Position numbers and translations under genes: made by a program | Notes under the pieces: generated by a model | Seen by the model: the letters and a program-made list of their open reading frames with translations, nothing else | Told to the model about the DNA's origin: nothing | Database searches by the model: none | DNA from: [Flexibacter] sp. ATCC 35103 | GTDB taxonomy: Bacteria > Bacteroidota > Bacteroidia > Flavobacteriales > Flavobacteriaceae | Assembly (NCBI RefSeq): GCF_001975985.1 | Contig: NZ_MTQF01000014.1 | Span: forward strand, 30,103 to 80,652 | Direction: 5' to 3' | Length of the DNA stretch: 50,550 bases | In this document: piece after piece, positions 15,529 to 25,130 of the stretch | How positions within the stretch are numbered: the stretch's first letter is position 1 | Layout: every line of letters starts with the position of its first letter

Positions 15529-16368
15529 ATGACAAATGTAAGCACAAACAAACCTAAGATATGGTTTATAACGGGTAGTTCCAGAGGTTTTGGAAGACTA
15601 TGGACAGAAGCGGCGCTGGAACGAGGTGATAAAGTAGCCGCGACTGCAAGAAACGTTGACAGCATTTCAGATTTTAAAGATAAATATGGCGACAATGTTT
15701 TAATTTTACCTTTAGATGTTACTAAAAATGAGCAGGTTCAGAACGCCGTAAAAACGGCATATGACTATTTTGGGAGACTGGATATTGTAATCAACAATGC
15801 AGGTTATTCATTAGTAGGAACAATTGAAGAAGCCAAAGCAGATGAAATTCGTGCTATGTATGAAACTAATGTGTTGGGTCCGGTTGCTGTTATCCAGGCA
15901 GTTTTGCCAATTTTGCGTAAACAGGGTTTTGGACATATTTTAGGAACTTCAAGCAGTTTAGGACATTATGTAGTGCCTTTAATTGGATATTATTGCTCTT
16001 CTAAATGGGCATTTGAAGCCATTTACGAAAGTTTGGCTGTTGAAGTTAAATCTTTCGGTATCAACGTTACCATTATTGAGCCGGGAGCTTACGCAACAGA
16101 ATTTGGAAGCGAAAATTCACTCAGGTTTTCAGAAAATTTTCCTCAATACGAATCATTAAGAAATATGGTTTTCGAAAACATGGGCAAGTTAGAAAGAGGT
16201 AATCCAGAGGCCACTGCCAAAGCTATTTTACAGTTAGTAGATACTGAACAGCCACCATTAAGAATGTTTTTAGGCAGTAATAACCTGAACGAGATTCGCC
16301 AGACGTATTCAGATCGTATCAAAGTCTGGGAAGAATGGCAAGATGTCGCAGTAGCTGCCCAAGGTTAA
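15529..16368 (+). CDS. SDR-family NAD(P)-dependent oxidoreductase
   Basis: The 279-residue protein is a classical short-chain dehydrogenase/reductase. The cofactor motif TGSSRGFG is near residue 16, NNAG near 87, and the catalytic Ser (GTSSSLG) and Tyr-xxx-Lys (GYYCSSKWA) follow at about 145-163. The nearly Arg-containing second strand (ATARNVDSI) is compatible with NADP preference. The C-terminal part (LGSNNLNEIRQTYSDRIKVW) is typical of the DltE/retinol-dehydrogenase-like group. It is followed by its own terminator and then by an AraC regulator on the same strand, which may control it. The substrate is unknown. Confidence 0.85.
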   Translation: MTNVSTNKPKIWFITGSSRGFGRLWTEAALERGDKVAATARNVDSISDFKDKYGDNVLILPLDVTKNEQVQNAVKTAYDYFGRLDIVINNAGYSLVGTIEEAKADEIRAMYETNVLGPVAVIQAVLPILRKQGFGHILGTSSSLGHYVVPLIGYYCSSKWAFEAIYESLAVEVKSFGINVTIIEPGAYATEFGSENSLRFSENFPQYESLRNMVFENMGKLERGNPEATAKAILQLVDTEQPPLRMFLGSNNLNEIRQTYSDRIKVWEEWQDVAVAAQG

Positions 16369-16384
16369 ATAAAATGAAAATTAG

Positions 16385-16411
16385 GCAACAGATAGATTCT
16401 GTTGCTTTTTT
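16385..16411 (+). terminator. Rho-independent terminator after the SDR gene
   Basis: The perfect 8-bp stem GCAACAGA / TCTGTTGC (16385-16392, 16398-16405) has a 5-nt loop and is followed by six T residues. It begins 17 nt after the SDR stop codon. Confidence 0.8.
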
Positions 16412-16444
16412 ATTTTCTTAATTTGTAACATTAAATAAAATGTC

Positions 16445-17377
16445 ATGGCGAAAAAAAATAGCACTCCACGTAAATTCGCATCCCTTGCAGAAGGTTTAAA
16501 AGCTTTTGGTGGACCGCCGCCGCAACATCCTTTGATTACAGTACTCAATGGTATAGATTCGACGCTGGCTTTTGTTCCTCCATCAGAAAGCCATGTTTTA
16601 AGTTATTACAAAATAGCGTTCCGTCCTAATATAGGAGGTTTACTTCGTTATGGACAAACCCATTTTGACTATAATGAAGGAGGTCTTTTTTTTGCGGCGC
16701 CTAATCAGATTTTGGCTCAAAATGAAAATGAATCCAGAGAACCCGGATGCAGTGGGAGAGAAGCAGCAATTTTAATACATCCTGACTTTTTGTTGAATTC
16801 TCCTTTGGCTGCAAAAATCAAGAAATATGAATTCTTTTCGTATTCGGTTAATGAAGCCCTGCATTTGTCTGAAAAGGAAAAAGAAATTATTTTAGGTCTT
16901 TTAAGAAACATCGAAGAGGAATTAACAAATAGAATAGATGAGGTGAGTCAGGATGTAGTTTTAGCTCAAATTGAGTTATTATTGAATTACGCACAGCGTT
17001 TTTATAAACGTCAATTTATTACTCGTAAAACAATAAACAATACTTTGCTGCAAAAATTTGAACAGTTATTGAATGATCATTTTGATGAGGAAGAGAAATC
17101 TCATCAGGGAATTCCAACCGTGCAAAATCTGGCTGATAGTCTGGCTATAACCTCGGGTTATCTCAGTGATATGCTGCGAACTTTGACAGGACAAAATGCG
17201 CAACAGCATATTCACGACAAATTGATCGAAAAAGCTAAAGAAAAGCTTTCCAATACTGATTTATCCGTTTCCGAAATTGCTTATGAATTAGGCTTTGAGC
17301 ATCTTCAAAGTTTTAGTAAATTGTTTAGAAACAAGACAAACGAGACACCTTTAAAATTTAGGGCAAAGTTTAATTAA
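16445..17377 (+). CDS. AraC-family transcriptional regulator
   Basis: The 310-residue protein has an N-terminal effector-binding region (GLLRYGQTHFDYNEGGLFFA). Its C-terminal AraC HTH pair begins at about 215: TVQNLADSLAITSGYLSDML, then SVSEIAYELGFEHLQSFSKL, with RNKTNETPLKFR closing the second helix-turn-helix. Length and layout are those of typical one-component AraC regulators. It follows the SDR gene after a terminator, so it likely has its own promoter. A regulatory link to the SDR gene is inferred from proximity only. A strong inverted repeat at 17592-17635 lies beyond its 3' end. Confidence 0.85.
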   Translation: MAKKNSTPRKFASLAEGLKAFGGPPPQHPLITVLNGIDSTLAFVPPSESHVLSYYKIAFRPNIGGLLRYGQTHFDYNEGGLFFAAPNQILAQNENESREPGCSGREAAILIHPDFLLNSPLAAKIKKYEFFSYSVNEALHLSEKEKEIILGLLRNIEEELTNRIDEVSQDVVLAQIELLLNYAQRFYKRQFITRKTINNTLLQKFEQLLNDHFDEEEKSHQGIPTVQNLADSLAITSGYLSDMLRTLTGQNAQQHIHDKLIEKAKEKLSNTDLSVSEIAYELGFEHLQSFSKLFRNKTNETPLKFRAKFN

Positions 17378-17591
17378 AAAATTATAAAGTTAATACTATT
17401 CGAATACAACCTCTGTAATCCCTTGATTTTACTGATGTTTTATCTTTTTAAATATGATCTGTCCTGATTTGCCATAAAACTAAGAAACTTGATAATATTA
17501 GCTTTTTGTGGCAAAAAAATGCTGCGGGTTCAGTAATAATTATCTCACAATAAGTAGATTAAACATAACGATCAAAAAGCACATTACATTT

Positions 17592-17635
17592 CAAAAATTG
17601 ACAGCCAACGATATTTCGTTGGCTGTCAATTTTTG
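17592..17635. terminator. Perfect 20-bp inverted repeat, bidirectional terminator
   Basis: Arms 17592-17611 and 17616-17635 are exactly complementary (CAAAAATTGACAGCCAACGA and its complement) with a 4-nt loop, flanked by built-in A5 and T5 tracts so that it can work on both strands. It lies between the AraC gene and the histidine kinase gene. Confidence 0.75.
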
Positions 17636-17699
17636 CATGTTTTAAATTTCAATACATAATTATCAATACCTTCGTAGAGCCAGTTTAATCCTTAAGAAA

Positions 17700-19310
17700 A
17701 TGCTCTCTAATAAACACAGAATAATTCTGCTTCTCCTTGTATGGTTTACATTTGGAGAAATAAACGCATTGCCTTTTTTTGAAAACAAAAATCAAGTTGA
17801 AACGGCAGATAAAAATTTGCCGGATCTCGAAAATAATTTTGATAATGAACCTCCTTATACGGAACAACAGGTAAGAAAAGCAGAAAGACTGCTAAACGGA
17901 TTACAAGGGAATATCAATAAAATCAAAATTTTACTAAAAATAAGTGATTGGTATGAAGCTTCTTATAACAATCCTAAAACATTAGAAAAGGCATTTCAAT
18001 ACGCTGAGCAAGCCCTTTGGATAAGCCAGAACATTCATTCTAATATTTATTCCGGTAAATGTTATCTACAACTTTCTATGGTTCAGGAGTTGAGAAACAA
18101 CAACCCAATGATAGAAACCAATGCCAGAAAAGCGATAGAAGTATTAAGTAAAACAAATCAAACAGATGATTTGGGAGAAGCATGGGTAATGCTCTGGTCA
18201 GCCAAAATGCGTACCGATGCACCAATAGAAGAAAGATTGGTTCCAATTTTTAAAGCCGCATCTCTATTTGAAAAGTCTAAAAATAATCAAAGAAGCGGTG
18301 ACTGCTACAGAGAAATCAGCGAATTGTATTTTTCAATCTCAGATTTTCACAACGCTTTAAATGCGCTAAAAAAAGCTATATTTTTCTATAAAGCTGCTAA
18401 TCTTAAGGAAACTGATATTTATCCTATTTCTTCCAGACTGAATATTATTTATGAAACAGAAAAGAAAAGCATGGATATTATCAAGCTTAAAAATAAAACC
18501 TTATTGCAGCAAAGCAGACTTAAAAACGAGGTGTTTTTACGCAATTCCATGATAATTTTTGTTTTCCTTTTGCTTATCATACTTGGATTACTTTATAAAA
18601 GTTTTATGTTTAAGAAGAAAACGAACAAGATCCTTAAAACACAACAAAATGAAATCAATAAAAAGAATAGTGCACTACAAAAAATGGTCGTTGAAAAAGA
18701 ATGGCTGCTTAGAGAAATTCATCATAGAATAAAAAACAACCTCCATATGGTTGTTGGGCTATTGGCAAGTCAAACAGAGTTTTTAACAAATGAAGAAGCT
18801 GTTCAGGCCATTAATGACAGTCAGAACAGGATTCAGGCCATGTCTTTAATTCATCAAAAATTGTATCAGTCAGAGAGTTTATCTATAATTGATATGCCAT
18901 CTTACATTTTCGAATTAACGGAATATTTAAAAGATTCATTTGAAATCAGGAATACAATCCGAATTATTTTACACATAGACAGTTTTAATCTTCCTTTGTC
19001 ACATTCAATTCCAATTGGGCTTATTTTTAACGAAGCAGTTACAAATGCCATAAAATATGCTTTCCCGGATCATAAAAACGGAGTTATTACTATTGCACTT
19101 AAAGCTGAAGAAAATAACAAGTATACATTAATAATTCAGGATAATGGTATTGGGCTTCCGCCTGATTTTGACCCTTATAACAATCCTTCATTAGGAATAA
19201 AGTTAATGCATGGACTTTCTGCGGACATCGATGGAAAGTTTTTAATTACAAGTTCAAACGGAACCAAAATAACCTTGGAATTCATTTTTAATGAAAATAA
19301 TTCTAATTAA
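17700..19310 (+). CDS. Membrane-bound sensor histidine kinase, HisKA_2 type, with TPR-like N-terminus
   Basis: The 536-residue protein has a signal-like N-terminus (IILLLLVWFTFGEINALP) and a helical repeat region of about residues 60-260 resembling TPRs (FQYAEQALWISQ, NALKKAIFFYKA). One membrane helix near 285 (MIIFVFLLLIILGLLY) is followed by a short coiled coil. The H-box LLREIHHRIKNNLHMVVGLL marks the HisKA_2 group and is followed by an ATPase domain with NEAVTNAIKYAFPD (N box) and DNGIGLP (G box). It likely senses an envelope signal through the periplasmic repeats and phosphorylates the response regulator whose gene starts 12 nt after it. Essential residues all appear intact. Confidence 0.85.
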   Translation: MLSNKHRIILLLLVWFTFGEINALPFFENKNQVETADKNLPDLENNFDNEPPYTEQQVRKAERLLNGLQGNINKIKILLKISDWYEASYNNPKTLEKAFQYAEQALWISQNIHSNIYSGKCYLQLSMVQELRNNNPMIETNARKAIEVLSKTNQTDDLGEAWVMLWSAKMRTDAPIEERLVPIFKAASLFEKSKNNQRSGDCYREISELYFSISDFHNALNALKKAIFFYKAANLKETDIYPISSRLNIIYETEKKSMDIIKLKNKTLLQQSRLKNEVFLRNSMIIFVFLLLIILGLLYKSFMFKKKTNKILKTQQNEINKKNSALQKMVVEKEWLLREIHHRIKNNLHMVVGLLASQTEFLTNEEAVQAINDSQNRIQAMSLIHQKLYQSESLSIIDMPSYIFELTEYLKDSFEIRNTIRIILHIDSFNLPLSHSIPIGLIFNEAVTNAIKYAFPDHKNGVITIALKAEENNKYTLIIQDNGIGLPPDFDPYNNPSLGIKLMHGLSADIDGKFLITSSNGTKITLEFIFNENNSN

Positions 19311-19322
19311 TTTGATTTTAAA

Positions 19323-21272
19323 ATGGCTAAACCACTAAAAATTCTCATTGTTGAAGATCAGTTCGTTGAGGCGAATCATTTGCGATTAATGCTGAAAAAA
19401 GCCGGACATACTATTGTTGGAATGGCACGATCTGTATCAGATGCCAGATATTATATTGCTCAGGAAAAACCGGAATTGGTTCTTTTAGATATTTTTCTTT
19501 CAGGAAAAGAAACCGGTATTGATCTTGCCGAAATATTGAAAGAAGACAATATTCCTTTTATTTATCTTTCTGCTAATTCGAATCAGGAAGTTTTAAGTAA
19601 AGCTAAATTGACACATCCTTATGGATTTCTGGTAAAACCTTTCAGAGAAAAAGATTTATTAATAACAATAGAAATTGCGGAATACCATCAGGAACATGGA
19701 ATTGAATCTTCTATTCGAAAAGAGCTTTTGTTTCAAAAAGAATTAAAAACAATCGTAGCCAAAAGCGATACATGGGATGACAGGGTGCTTAATATTATTA
19801 CCGCTTTACAATCTCTTATTTCTTTTGATCTGGTAATGGCTGTTTTTTATATGGACAATAAATTATCCAACAAAGTTTTAGGATATGCCAGAACCGGTCT
19901 ACACGAATATCAAAGAATAGGAATTGAAGAATTGCAGAATATCACCGCCTTAAAAGAATCTGAAATAAATGAATTAAGAAGTAAAAGCAAAGTCGAAAAA
20001 GAAGCAACTTTCTATAATGATCAGGACTTTATAAAAATTTGCGATAAAACACCCATAAAAAAGATGTTTGCAAATTCAATGAATATGAAATCCAATCTTA
20101 TGCTGCCGGCACCTTTATCGCTTACTGAAAACGGCGGACTCTACTTGTCATTTTTCAGCAGGCAGCCTAATAATTACAATAAAAATCATTTAAGATTATG
20201 TGACAGACTTCAGGAACCTTTAATTTATGCAATTGAAAATTTAATTGGTCATGATAAAAAAACAAACCAAAAAGATTCTTCAGCTGTAAATCACAATACA
20301 AAGAAAAATATAAAAATTGCAGGTTTTGAATCTATCGTAGGAAAAAGTCCGGCTCTGTTAAAAATATTTGATTATATTTTGCAAGTCGCTCCTGCAGACA
20401 CAACCGTTTTAATTACGGGAGAAAGCGGCACCGGAAAAGAAAGTATTGCGCATAGTATCCGTGAGCTTTCAAATAGAAAAAACGAGCCTTTTGTAAAAAT
20501 TAACTGTTCTGCATTGCCGCCAAGCCTTATAGAATCTGAATTATTCGGACATGAAAAAGGATCTTTTACTGGTGCCGCAGAAAGGCGAATAGGCAAGTTT
20601 GAACAAGCAGACAACGGGACATTATTTCTGGACGAAATTGGCGATATGCCTTTAGAAATGCAGGCCAAACTATTGCGTGCCATTCAGGAAAAAGAAATTG
20701 AACGTGTTGGAGGAAATGTTTCTATAAAAATAAACGTGCGTATTATTGCAGCTACCAATTGCAACCTTGAAAAAGAAGTTGCCGATGGCCGTTTCAGGCT
20801 AGATTTGTATTACAGGTTAAATGTATTTCCTATTCAGCTGCCGCCATTGCGGGAACGTAAAGAAGATATAGGGCTGCTTGCCCGTCATTTTATTGCTGTA
20901 TATAGTTCTAAAACGGGAAAAAATGTGACCGAAATTTCAGAAAACGCCCTAAAAAGCCTTTTAGCATACCAATGGCCCGGAAATATTAGGGAACTTGAAA
21001 ATCTTATTGAAAGAAGTATTCTTTTAGCAAAAACAGACACAATTGAACATATTCCGCTTCCGGCTTTTGATGAAGTCAAAATAAACAACAAGTCAAATGA
21101 ATGGTATTTTAAAACGATTCAGGAAAATGAAAGGGAACATATTATAAATGTTCTTGAGAAATGCAACGGAAGAATTAGAGGAACAGGCGGAGCATCAGAA
21201 ATATTAGGTTTGCCGCCCACAACATTAGCCTCAAGAATGCAGAAATTAGGCATAAAAAGAAGTCATTTTTAA
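19323..21272 (+). CDS. Sigma-54-dependent response regulator (REC / GAF-like / AAA+ / Fis-type HTH)
   Basis: The protein has 649 residues. Residues 1-125 form a receiver with acidic pocket VED, phospho-acceptor LLDIFLSG, switch Ser in YLSANS and Lys in LVKPF. Residues about 140-305 look like a GAF-type sensory domain. The AAA+ domain follows with Walker A GESGTGKES, Walker B GTLFLDEIGDM and arginine-finger region RFRLDLYYRLNVFP. The sigma-54 contact loop reads GSFTGA, a one-residue variant of GAFTGA. A Fis-type HTH ends the protein (GGASEILGLPPTTLASRMQK). It is coupled to the preceding kinase and lies immediately before the eight-gene run starting at 21480, its likely target. Confidence 0.88.
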   Translation: MAKPLKILIVEDQFVEANHLRLMLKKAGHTIVGMARSVSDARYYIAQEKPELVLLDIFLSGKETGIDLAEILKEDNIPFIYLSANSNQEVLSKAKLTHPYGFLVKPFREKDLLITIEIAEYHQEHGIESSIRKELLFQKELKTIVAKSDTWDDRVLNIITALQSLISFDLVMAVFYMDNKLSNKVLGYARTGLHEYQRIGIEELQNITALKESEINELRSKSKVEKEATFYNDQDFIKICDKTPIKKMFANSMNMKSNLMLPAPLSLTENGGLYLSFFSRQPNNYNKNHLRLCDRLQEPLIYAIENLIGHDKKTNQKDSSAVNHNTKKNIKIAGFESIVGKSPALLKIFDYILQVAPADTTVLITGESGTGKESIAHSIRELSNRKNEPFVKINCSALPPSLIESELFGHEKGSFTGAAERRIGKFEQADNGTLFLDEIGDMPLEMQAKLLRAIQEKEIERVGGNVSIKINVRIIAATNCNLEKEVADGRFRLDLYYRLNVFPIQLPPLRERKEDIGLLARHFIAVYSSKTGKNVTEISENALKSLLAYQWPGNIRELENLIERSILLAKTDTIEHIPLPAFDEVKINNKSNEWYFKTIQENEREHIINVLEKCNGRIRGTGGASEILGLPPTTLASRMQKLGIKRSHF

Positions 21273-21330
21273 TTGTTAATTATTATTTCCTGTTATGAAA
21301 AGTGATTTAAGACTTTTATTAATTAAACCA

Positions 21331-21377
21331 AACGATATTTAGTTGCTTTGTTTTCGTTGTACAACGAAATATAGTTG
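21331..21377 (+). promoter_or_regulatory. Candidate activator-binding sites upstream of the hydrolase gene run
   Basis: Two direct repeats, AACGATATTTAGTTG (21331-21345) and AACGAAATATAGTTG (21363-21377), differ at two positions. They are 32 bp apart, about three helical turns. Between and overlapping them is the perfect palindrome TTTCGTTGTACAACGAAA (21352-21369). The arrangement, about 110-150 bp before the first start codon, fits an upstream activating region for the adjacent sigma-54 regulator. No convincing GG-N10-GC promoter was found by eye. Confidence 0.45.
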
Positions 21378-21479
21378 TTTCTAAATTTTACTTTAGATGT
21401 TAATTAATTATTAATCAGTTAGTTATAAAAAAGGTTCGGTTTTAGTTTAGACTTTGGCATAAACATTAAAACATGTATT

Positions 21480-22268
21480 ATGCAGACTGAACACCCTACT
21501 ACAATACTTTTTATTACAGGTGCATTTGTAAGCCATAGATGCTGGGATGAATGGAAAGTCTTTTTTGAAAGTAAAGGCTTTAAAACCCTCGCTCCAGCCT
21601 GGCCGTATAAAGATGCTCCGGCAAATGTTTTACGCGATCGTCATCCGGATCCCCAAATTGCGAGTCTGCGTTTAACTCAATTAATCGAATATTTTGAGGA
21701 CATTGCTAAAAATCTTCCCCAGAAGCCCATTATTATTGGTCATTCTATTGGAGGACTTACGGCACAGATTCTCCTGCAGCGTAATTTGGCTTCGGCTGCA
21801 ATTGCCATTCATTCGGTTCCTCCTCAGGGAATCATGACTTTTAAATTTTCATTTTTAAAAGCCGGATGGGGACCGCTAGGTTTTTTTACCTCGGCAAAAA
21901 AAACTTTCTTAATGAGTTTTAGTCAGTGGCAGTATGCGTTTACAAACGGAATGCCCGAAGAGTGGCAGGATAAAGCCTATTGCGACTCTGTTATTCCCGA
22001 ATCTAAATTAATCGTTCGCGATACCATAACAGCAGCTGCAAAAGTAGATTTTCAGGCACCGCATGAACCATTGCTTATCATTGCGGGCTCGGCAGATCAT
22101 ACGATTCCGGAATCACTCAATTATTCCAACTACAAAAAATATACTCATAAAAATTCGATTACGGATTTTAAGGTTTTTCCTGAAAGAAATCATTTTGTTT
22201 TAAATCAGCCCGGCTGGCAGGAAATCGCGGTCTACATACAAGAATGGATCGCAAAACTGCCTGTATAA
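21480..22268 (+). CDS. Alpha/beta hydrolase
   Basis: The 262-residue cytoplasmic protein has the alpha/beta-hydrolase hallmarks: an N-terminal strand and oxyanion region (ILFITGAFVSHRCWDEW), the nucleophile elbow GHSIGG near residue 90, an acid near LIIAGSADHTIP and the His in PERNHFVLNQPGW. The group resembles esterases acting on small acyl esters; the substrate is unknown. It is the first gene of the same-strand run after the two-component system and carries the candidate activator sites upstream. No signal peptide is seen. Confidence 0.82.
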   Translation: MQTEHPTTILFITGAFVSHRCWDEWKVFFESKGFKTLAPAWPYKDAPANVLRDRHPDPQIASLRLTQLIEYFEDIAKNLPQKPIIIGHSIGGLTAQILLQRNLASAAIAIHSVPPQGIMTFKFSFLKAGWGPLGFFTSAKKTFLMSFSQWQYAFTNGMPEEWQDKAYCDSVIPESKLIVRDTITAAAKVDFQAPHEPLLIIAGSADHTIPESLNYSNYKKYTHKNSITDFKVFPERNHFVLNQPGWQEIAVYIQEWIAKLPV

Positions 22269-22313
22269 TATTTATAATAACCAATTATTTATTAACCAAT
22301 TAAATTAAAAATC

Positions 22314-23333
22314 ATGAAAAAGAATGTATTAAAAGCCGCAATTTTAAACTTTAAAAATTGCACAGCCCATTTATTAACCTTTGTAATTTTGCTGTTAACT
22401 TTAATTTCCTGTAATAAAAAAACAGAAGAAACTTCTGTAACAGAATCAAAATCTGCAGCATCGACTGAAACGGCTCAGGCTGAACCTGCAAATCCGCCTG
22501 CCAATTTTAAACATGCTACTGCTGAGGTAAACGGAATCAAAATTCACTATGTTATAGGCGGTAAAGGAGATCCGCTTGTTTTAGTACACGGATTTGGTCA
22601 AAACTGGTATATGTGGAATCGTTTATTGCCGGAACTATCTAAACATTTTACTGTAATCGCTCCGGATTTAAGAGGTGTTGGCGAATCGGATAAACCAGAA
22701 GGGGGTTACGACAAAAAAACAATGGCATCAGATATTCACGAACTGGTAAAAAAACTAGGTTATAATAATATCAATCTGGCAGGACACGATATAGGTCTTA
22801 TGGTGGCTTATGCTTATGCGGCACAATACGGAAGCGAAGTTAAAAAAGTAGCCTTAATGGATGCCTTGCTACCTGGTATAGAACCTGTTTGGTCGCAAGT
22901 TTCGGCTTCTGCATGGTGGTTTGGATTTTTTGCATGGCCAGCTTCCGGAGATATTGTGAGCGGGAAAGAAAAAGAGTTTTTAACGAGTTTTTGGCCAGTT
23001 GTAGGACATGTAAAAGACCCTTTTACAGCTGAGGAAACGGCTGAATTTATCAGAGCCTATTCTGTTAAAGATGTTGCAAAATCAAGTTTTAAATGGTTTG
23101 GAGCTTTTCCACAAGACGGAAAAGACAATTTGGTTTTTGCAAAAACAAAACTTAAAATGCCATTATTGGCGATGGGTGGAGAATATTTTGCAGCAGCTTT
23201 CCTTAAAGATCACTCCAAATTAGTGGCCGAAAATGTTTCTGAATCTAAAATTGCCGGTTCCGGTCACTGGCTTGTTCAGGAAAATACAGCGCAGGTACAA
23301 AAAGATTTACTTGCCTTTTTTCTGGCTAAATAA
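22314..23333 (+). CDS. Lipoprotein alpha/beta hydrolase (epoxide hydrolase / haloalkane dehalogenase-like)
   Basis: The 339-residue protein has a lipoprotein signal (LLTFVILLLTLISCNKK), so it is anchored in the envelope. A Ser/Ala-rich linker leads to an alpha/beta-hydrolase domain: VHGFGQNWYMWNRLLPEL (HGxG oxyanion motif), DLRGVGESDKP, and the nucleophile elbow GHDIGLMVAYAYA, in which the nucleophile is Asp as in epoxide hydrolases and dehalogenases. The catalytic His is in SGHWLVQE. The Asp nucleophile separates it from the preceding serine-type hydrolase. It is followed after 8 nt by the amidohydrolase gene, in the same transcript. Confidence 0.85.
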   Translation: MKKNVLKAAILNFKNCTAHLLTFVILLLTLISCNKKTEETSVTESKSAASTETAQAEPANPPANFKHATAEVNGIKIHYVIGGKGDPLVLVHGFGQNWYMWNRLLPELSKHFTVIAPDLRGVGESDKPEGGYDKKTMASDIHELVKKLGYNNINLAGHDIGLMVAYAYAAQYGSEVKKVALMDALLPGIEPVWSQVSASAWWFGFFAWPASGDIVSGKEKEFLTSFWPVVGHVKDPFTAEETAEFIRAYSVKDVAKSSFKWFGAFPQDGKDNLVFAKTKLKMPLLAMGGEYFAAAFLKDHSKLVAENVSESKIAGSGHWLVQENTAQVQKDLLAFFLAK

Positions 23334-23341
23334 CTAAAATC

Positions 23342-25105
23342 ATGAAAAAACTATTGTTATCAGTATCACTTTTTGTTGGGCTTCTATCTCAGGCCCAGCA
23401 AAAAGCAGATCTGATTATTTACAACGGAAAAATTGCAACAATGCAGAAACAAGGAGAATTTGTTCAGGCAATTGCAATGAAAAACGGAATTATTCTGGAT
23501 ACCGGAACAGAGAAAGCGATACTCTCAGCCTATAAATCGGCAGAAACAAAAGTAATCGATGCCAAAGGAAAAACAGTAATTCCGGGACTTAACGACAGTC
23601 ATATGCACGTTATTCGGGAAGGTCTAAACTACAACTCTGAGTTGCGCTGGGATGGTGTAAAAACCTTAAAACGAGCTATGGAAATGCTGAAAGAACAAGC
23701 AGCAAGAACTCCGGATGGTGTTTGGATCAAAGTAATTGGCGGCTGGAACGAATTTCAGTTTGAAGAAAAAAGACAGCCAACAATTGATGAAATAAATGCT
23801 GCTGTTCCTGATAAACCAGTATTTATTACCTATTTGTACGGAAAAGCTTTCCTAAACAAAAAAGGAATCGAAGTTCTGGGATATACAAAAGATACTAAAT
23901 ATGAAGGAAGTGTTCTGGAACAGGATGCTAAAGGAAATTTAACAGGTTTAATGTATGCGAAGGAAACGCCAAAAGCGATTTATATGACTTTGGGACTTAC
24001 AACAAAACTATCACCTGAAGAGCGTTTGAATAGTTCGATCCAGTATAATCACGAACTCAACCGCTTTGGACTTACAAGTATAATTGATGCTGCCGGCGGA
24101 AGTCAAAACTTTCCGGCTGACTACGTTACTTCACTTGAACTGGCAAAAGAAAATAAACTGAGTCTTAGAATTTCCTATTATTTATTTGCACAGCAAAAAG
24201 GCAGAGAGCTGCAGGATTATGAGAAATGGGTTGCAGAAACTCAAATCAATAAAAATGACAATCTGATTGTGGCAAATGGTTATGTCGAAGAAGGTGCCGG
24301 AGAAAACATTGTGGCTTCGGCAGCTGATTTCGAAAATTTTCTCGAACCCAGAATCGTATTATCTGATGAAATGGAAAAAGATCTGGAACCCATTATTCGA
24401 TTATTAGCTAAAAACAAATGGCCTTTCAGACTTCATGCAACTTACGGAGAATCTATCGACAGAATGCTGAATGTTTTTGAAAAAGTAAATAAGGAAATTC
24501 CGTTCAACGGATTACGCTGGTTCTTTGATCATGCAGAAACCATTACACCATCAGAACTGGATCGTGTCAAAAAATTAGGCGGCGGTATTGCAGTGCAGTT
24601 TAGAATGTATTATCAGGGAGAATTGTATAATAAATTGTACGGAGCTCCAAAAACACAGCTTCCTCCAATTAAAAAAATGCTGGAATTAGGCATTCCGGTT
24701 GGAGCAGGAACAGATGCAACCAGAATTTCAACATTCAATCCTTGGATGTCACTGCATTGGCTCCTTACAGGAAAAACAATTGGCGGTATGCAGTTCTGGC
24801 CTAAAGATCAGACTTTGGATAAATTCACTGCTTTACAATTATACACTTCAGGAAGTGCATGGTTTTCTGGTGAAGAAAAAGACAAAGGAAAATTAACAAA
24901 AGGCATGTATGCGGATATGGCGATTTTATCAGATGATTATTTTTCGGTTAAACCGGATGATGTTCGTAAAATCGAATCGGTACTCACAGTTGTTAATGGC
25001 AAAATTGTTTACGCTTCTGCAGAATATAAAGAATTAAATCCGCAGATTCCTGCCGTAATTCCGGATTGGTCTCCTGTAAAATACTTTGGAGGTTATCAGC
25101 GATAA
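23342..25105 (+). CDS. Exported amidohydrolase, YtcJ-like (Amidohydro_3)
   Basis: The 587-residue protein has a cleavable signal (LLLSVSLFVGLLSQAQQ). The amidohydrolase start signature ADLIIYNGKIATM is followed by the metal site DSHMHVIREG, FDHAET and the C-terminal Asp motif GAGTDATRISTFNPW, then a typical metal-independent tail. This is the architecture of the YtcJ-type amidohydrolases, which cleave C-N or similar bonds in small molecules. The location is predicted periplasmic. It is 8 nt downstream of the lipoprotein hydrolase. The substrate is not inferable from motifs. Confidence 0.85.
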   Translation: MKKLLLSVSLFVGLLSQAQQKADLIIYNGKIATMQKQGEFVQAIAMKNGIILDTGTEKAILSAYKSAETKVIDAKGKTVIPGLNDSHMHVIREGLNYNSELRWDGVKTLKRAMEMLKEQAARTPDGVWIKVIGGWNEFQFEEKRQPTIDEINAAVPDKPVFITYLYGKAFLNKKGIEVLGYTKDTKYEGSVLEQDAKGNLTGLMYAKETPKAIYMTLGLTTKLSPEERLNSSIQYNHELNRFGLTSIIDAAGGSQNFPADYVTSLELAKENKLSLRISYYLFAQQKGRELQDYEKWVAETQINKNDNLIVANGYVEEGAGENIVASAADFENFLEPRIVLSDEMEKDLEPIIRLLAKNKWPFRLHATYGESIDRMLNVFEKVNKEIPFNGLRWFFDHAETITPSELDRVKKLGGGIAVQFRMYYQGELYNKLYGAPKTQLPPIKKMLELGIPVGAGTDATRISTFNPWMSLHWLLTGKTIGGMQFWPKDQTLDKFTALQLYTSGSAWFSGEEKDKGKLTKGMYADMAILSDDYFSVKPDDVRKIESVLTVVNGKIVYASAEYKELNPQIPAVIPDWSPVKYFGGYQR

Positions 25106-25130
25106 TAACACGATAAATGAAATGAGAATT

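Noticed and set aside
21421..21479. Possible sigma-54 promoter (TTGGCATAAACATTA) before the hydrolase gene
   Set aside because: It has GG but not GC at the required 10-nt distance, so it does not meet the -24/-12 pattern; left as unknown.
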